From the NCBI GenBank assembly GCA_900546495.1, contig URDN01000026.1, forward strand, positions 1-36,223: 36,223 nucleotides of DNA, in the 5' to 3' direction. Each line of letters starts with the position of its first letter. Position 1 is the stretch's first letter. The stretch is from an uncultured Lachnospiraceae bacterium. GTDB taxonomy: Bacteria; Bacillota; Clostridia; Lachnospirales; Lachnospiraceae. The notes under the pieces are model-generated. The model saw only the letters and a program-made list of their open reading frames with translations, made no database searches and was not told where the DNA came from. Below are positions 33,749 to 36,223 of this stretch, one piece after another. A program made the position numbers and the translations under genes.

Positions 33749-35446
33749 ATGAACAGAAAATGGTGGCATGACAAGGTAGCATATCAGATTTATCCAAAAA
33801 GTTTTCTGGATACCAACGGAGACGGTATTGGCGATCTGAGAGGAGTTATTTCAAAACTGGATTATTTAAAACAGCTGGGAATCGATATGATCTGGCTCTC
33901 TCCTGTCTATAAATCTCCGTTTGTAGATCAGGGTTATGACATTGCCGATTATTATGCGATTGCAGAAGAATTCGGTACAATGGAAGACTTTAACGAATTA
34001 CTTGCAGAAGCAAAAAAACGCAATATGTATATTATTATGGATCTGGTTATTAACCACTGTTCCGATCAGCATGAATGGTTCCAGAAAGCACTGGCAGATC
34101 CTGATGGTGAATATGCAGATTACTTCTACTTTCGCAAGGGTAAGAACGGAAATCCACCAAGCAATTACCGTTCCTACTTTGGCGGAAGTTGCTGGGAACC
34201 AGTAGCCGGTACTGATAAATATTATTTCCACATGTTTGCCAAAGAACAACCGGATTTAAACTGGGAAAACCCGGTTCTTCGTCAAAAACTTTACGATATG
34301 ATCAACTGGTGGCTGGATAAAGGACTTGCTGGTTTTCGAATTGATGCGATCATCAATATCAAAAAGGATCTTAATTTTCCCGATTATGAACCGGATGATC
34401 CAGACGGAATGGTCAACTGTTCCAAAATGGTAGACAGCGTTGATGGCGTTGGCGAATTACTGGAAGATTTAAAAAAACACACCTTCGAAAAATATGATGC
34501 CTTTACTGTTGGTGAAGTTTTTAATATGAAAGCCGATGAACTTGCCGAGTTCATTGGCGAAAACGGTCATTTTTCAAGCATGTTTGATTTCAGTGCACAC
34601 TGCCTGACAGAAGGCAAACGCGGCTGGTATGAAGCCGGACCGGTTCAATTTAAAGACTGGAGATCGGCTATCACCAATGCACAGCTTACCGCGCAAACCT
34701 GTGGTTTTGAGTCAAACATTATTGAAAACCATGATGAACCAAGAGGTGTATCACGCTTTTTACCAGACTATGCTCAGAACCCGGCTGGTACTAAAATGCT
34801 TGCCACTGTCAGCATTCTGTTACGTGGAATTCCTTTCATTTATCAGGGACAGGAAATTGGTATGCAAAATGCCATATGGAACAGTATGGATGAATATGAC
34901 GACATCAGTACCAAAGATCAGTATCGCATTGCAAGAGATGCCGGATTAACAGACCATGAGGCTCTGGCAGTATGCAATCGAATGAGTCGTGATAATGCCA
35001 GAACCCCAGTACAATGGAGCGATCAGCCAAATGCCGGCTTTACCAGTGGAACCCCCTGGCTGAAGGTAAATCCAAATTATACTCAGATAAACGTGGCAAA
35101 TCAGGAAAACGATCCATCTTCTGTGTTAAACTATTATCGCAGATTAATTGCCCTAAGAAAATCAACCGCTTATAAAGAAGTATTCACCTATGGAAAATTT
35201 GTTCCTGTTTACCAGCATACGGACTCTGTAATGGCATATTATCGTGAAACAGAAACTCAACGCATTCTGGTTGCTGCCAATTTTGGCGAAAAACCTGTTA
35301 CCCTCAATTTGGAGCATCCGGCAAAACAGGTTCTTTTGGCAAATATTGACACCACAGATATTATAAACTCTGCATTATCAGGTTCCTCAGAATCAGCAAC
35401 TCTACCATTAGGAAGCTGTGAAGCACTTGTTCTGGAACTAAAATAA
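33749..35446 (+). CDS. GH13 alpha-glucosidase (GH13_31-like, oligo-1,6-glucosidase/maltase group)
   Basis: A 565-residue cytoplasmic glycoside hydrolase acting on the non-reducing end of alpha-gluco-oligosaccharides. The catalytic barrel shows: a Ca-binding-like loop DTNGDGIGD (21-29), region I DLVINH (98-103), the QPDLN group marker (167-171), region II GFRIDA with nucleophile Asp199, region III acid Glu256 (GEVFN), and region IV NHDE with Asp329. The residue after the nucleophile is Ala200. In this group Val there goes with alpha-1,6 preference, and smaller residues or Thr with alpha-1,4, so maltase-like or mixed activity is more likely than strict isomaltase. No signal peptide. The start at 33749 has GAGGG 7 bp upstream; the open frame back to 33605 lacks homology. 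Confidence 0.93.
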   Translation: MNRKWWHDKVAYQIYPKSFLDTNGDGIGDLRGVISKLDYLKQLGIDMIWLSPVYKSPFVDQGYDIADYYAIAEEFGTMEDFNELLAEAKKRNMYIIMDLVINHCSDQHEWFQKALADPDGEYADYFYFRKGKNGNPPSNYRSYFGGSCWEPVAGTDKYYFHMFAKEQPDLNWENPVLRQKLYDMINWWLDKGLAGFRIDAIINIKKDLNFPDYEPDDPDGMVNCSKMVDSVDGVGELLEDLKKHTFEKYDAFTVGEVFNMKADELAEFIGENGHFSSMFDFSAHCLTEGKRGWYEAGPVQFKDWRSAITNAQLTAQTCGFESNIIENHDEPRGVSRFLPDYAQNPAGTKMLATVSILLRGIPFIYQGQEIGMQNAIWNSMDEYDDISTKDQYRIARDAGLTDHEALAVCNRMSRDNARTPVQWSDQPNAGFTSGTPWLKVNPNYTQINVANQENDPSSVLNYYRRLIALRKSTAYKEVFTYGKFVPVYQHTDSVMAYYRETETQRILVAANFGEKPVTLNLEHPAKQVLLANIDTTDIINSALSGSSESATLPLGSCEALVLELK

Positions 35447-35544
35447 ATACATATAAGTTTGTCTGTTTACTCCAGGCAAACAGCACTGCTTAATGCTCCG
35501 GAGATGCAAATACCTGTATCAGGAAAAGAGCCAAATTTAAAAAA

Positions 35545-35575
35545 AGAAGAGGTACATAACGTGCCTCTTTCTTTT
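35545..35575. terminator. Bidirectional terminator between converging units
   Basis: AAGAGGTAC (35547-35555) pairs with GTGCCTCTT (35561-35569, one G-U) around ATAAC. On the plus strand TTCTTTTC follows; on the minus strand a stronger run of T residues follows (35538-35545). It can serve both the alpha-glucosidase and the Hpt remnant. Confidence 0.75.
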
Positions 35576-35578
35576 CAT

Positions 35579-35780
35579 CTAATCTATTTTCTTGGAATTA
35601 ATATAATATTTTCCACCCATTATACTCGCTCTTTTCTGTTGCTCTTGCTTTGCCTGTTTTAACTGTAGATAACTCTGGTCTTCAAGGAACTTTAATGTAA
35701 ATCTTCGAATCAGTGCTTCGCTGTGAAGGCGTCCCAGGAGATCTTCCTCCAATAGCTTCATAGCACTCTCGCATTGTCAT
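35579..35780 (-). pseudogene. Decayed Hpt (histidine phosphotransfer) domain gene
   Basis: A good ribosome-binding site (AGGAGG, 8 bp) precedes ATG at 35780, which reads MTMRECYEAIGG and then shifts frame into RSPGT and stops. In the next frame the expected continuation appears: EEDLLGRLHSEALIRRF then TLKFLEDQSYLQL. Together these match the N terminus of small Hpt proteins that I know from Lachnospiraceae (ECYxxIGGDYEDVLxRL...). The junction GGAGGAAGAT fits loss of about 8 nt encoding the DY part. The sequence then loses similarity (KQEQQKRASIMGG) and stops at 35579 without the phosphorylatable His region (AAHTLKG). So it carries both a frameshift and a truncation. It lies just downstream of a receiver domain, where an Hpt would act. 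Confidence 0.55.
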
Positions 35781-35830
35781 ATTTTAGTCCTCCTGTATAT
35801 TTCACCGCTTATTTGACACTGTCGTATTAA

Positions 35831-36223
35831 TTATTTCACCAATTTATGAATTACCTTTTTCAGTAATTCCACATCAACAGGCTTAGCAACATGTTCATCC
35901 ATCCCTGCTTCTTTCGCTCTTATTCTGTCCTCCGTGAACGCTTTTGCTGTCATTGCAATGATCGGTATTGTTTTTGCATCCTCTCTGTCCTGAGACCTGA
36001 TCATCTTTGTAGCTTCATAGCCATTCATGACCGGCATCATAATGTCCATAAGAATGACATCAAATTCACGAGGTTCACTTTTTTTAAATACTTCAACAGC
36101 TTCCTGTCCATTCCAGGCTTTTGACACGTCAGCGCCTTCATTCTGAATCAAAAATTCGGCGATTTCCATATTCAGCTCATTATCTTCTGCCAGAAGAATA
36201 TGCAGTCCCTTTATAGATTTTTC
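35831..36223 (-). CDS. Receiver domain, C terminus of a probable hybrid histidine kinase (partial)
   Basis: The reading frame is open to the end of the window, so the 130 residues seen are the C-terminal part of a longer protein. They form a complete CheY-like receiver: the acidic pair in LLAEDNELN, the phospho-acceptor Asp in VILMDIMMPVMNG, Thr in IIAMTAKAF and Lys in HVAKPVD. The LLAEDNELN start and the MDIMMPVMNGYEATKMIR form are typical of receivers attached to hybrid kinases. Whatever precedes it lies outside the window. A degraded Hpt gene sits 50 bp downstream, which supports a phosphorelay origin. Confidence 0.85.
   Translation of the reverse strand, partial: EKSIKGLHILLAEDNELNMEIAEFLIQNEGADVSKAWNGQEAVEVFKKSEPREFDVILMDIMMPVMNGYEATKMIRSQDREDAKTIPIIAMTAKAFTEDRIRAKEAGMDEHVAKPVDVELLKKVIHKLVK

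Noticed and set aside
35463..35483. CTGTTT/AAACAG inverted repeat just after the alpha-glucosidase gene
   Set aside because: Only 6-bp arms and no T-run; the better terminator is at 35545-35575.
1..36223. CRISPR array, rRNA genes, insertion sequence with transposase, prophage
   Set aside because: I looked for regularly spaced repeats, rRNA sequence and transposase or integrase motifs and saw none.

Overview
The window holds DNA from two unrelated bacterial groups joined at about position 4265. Positions 1-4264 are Bacteroidales-like: part of a menaquinone operon (a hotdog thioesterase, menF, menD, menB and the first 32 codons of menC). From about 4265 to the end the genes, codon use, A+T-rich spacers and gene order fit a Lachnospiraceae-type member of the Clostridia. 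Both genes at the seam (menC on +, a PepV-like M20 dipeptidase on -) are cut mid-coding at the same bases. The simplest reading is a chimeric assembly, not natural transfer. No tool was run; the taxonomic placement is by recognition only.

Layout of the Lachnospiraceae part: (a) 4266-6930, minus strand: truncated dipeptidase, a small hypothetical protein, a Nudix hydrolase and a lipoprotein. (b) 7264-11779, minus strand: the str operon rpsL-rpsG-fusA-tuf, with a consensus promoter before rpsL, a second one before tuf and a terminator after tuf. (c) 12071-23317, minus strand: rpmG-secE-nusG-rplK-rplA, then rplJ-rplL behind an L10 autoregulatory leader, then rpoB-rpoC behind another promoter. 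Strong terminators follow rplL and rpoC. (d) 23545-31114, minus strand: a five-gene sortase pilus operon coding for a backbone pilin, two class C sortases, a protein made of cell-wall-binding-type repeats, and a large adhesin with a thioester domain and CnaB repeats. It has a consensus promoter and a 230-nt leader that can fold into a closed multi-stem structure starting at the predicted +1. (e) 31651-32799, plus strand: a FliB-type cysteine-rich protein. (f) 32800-33748: a gene-free region with a long imperfect hairpin, a terminator, degenerate direct repeats and a MITE-like element with terminal inverted repeats. (g) 33749-35446, plus strand: a GH13 alpha-glucosidase. (h) 35579-36223, minus strand: a decayed Hpt-domain gene and the C-terminal receiver domain of a protein that runs off the window, probably a hybrid histidine kinase.

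The core of the window is the ordinary transcription and translation supercluster of Firmicutes. The accessory interest lies in the pilus operon and its leader, the repeats around 32.9-33.6 kb, the broken Hpt gene, and the junction at 4265.
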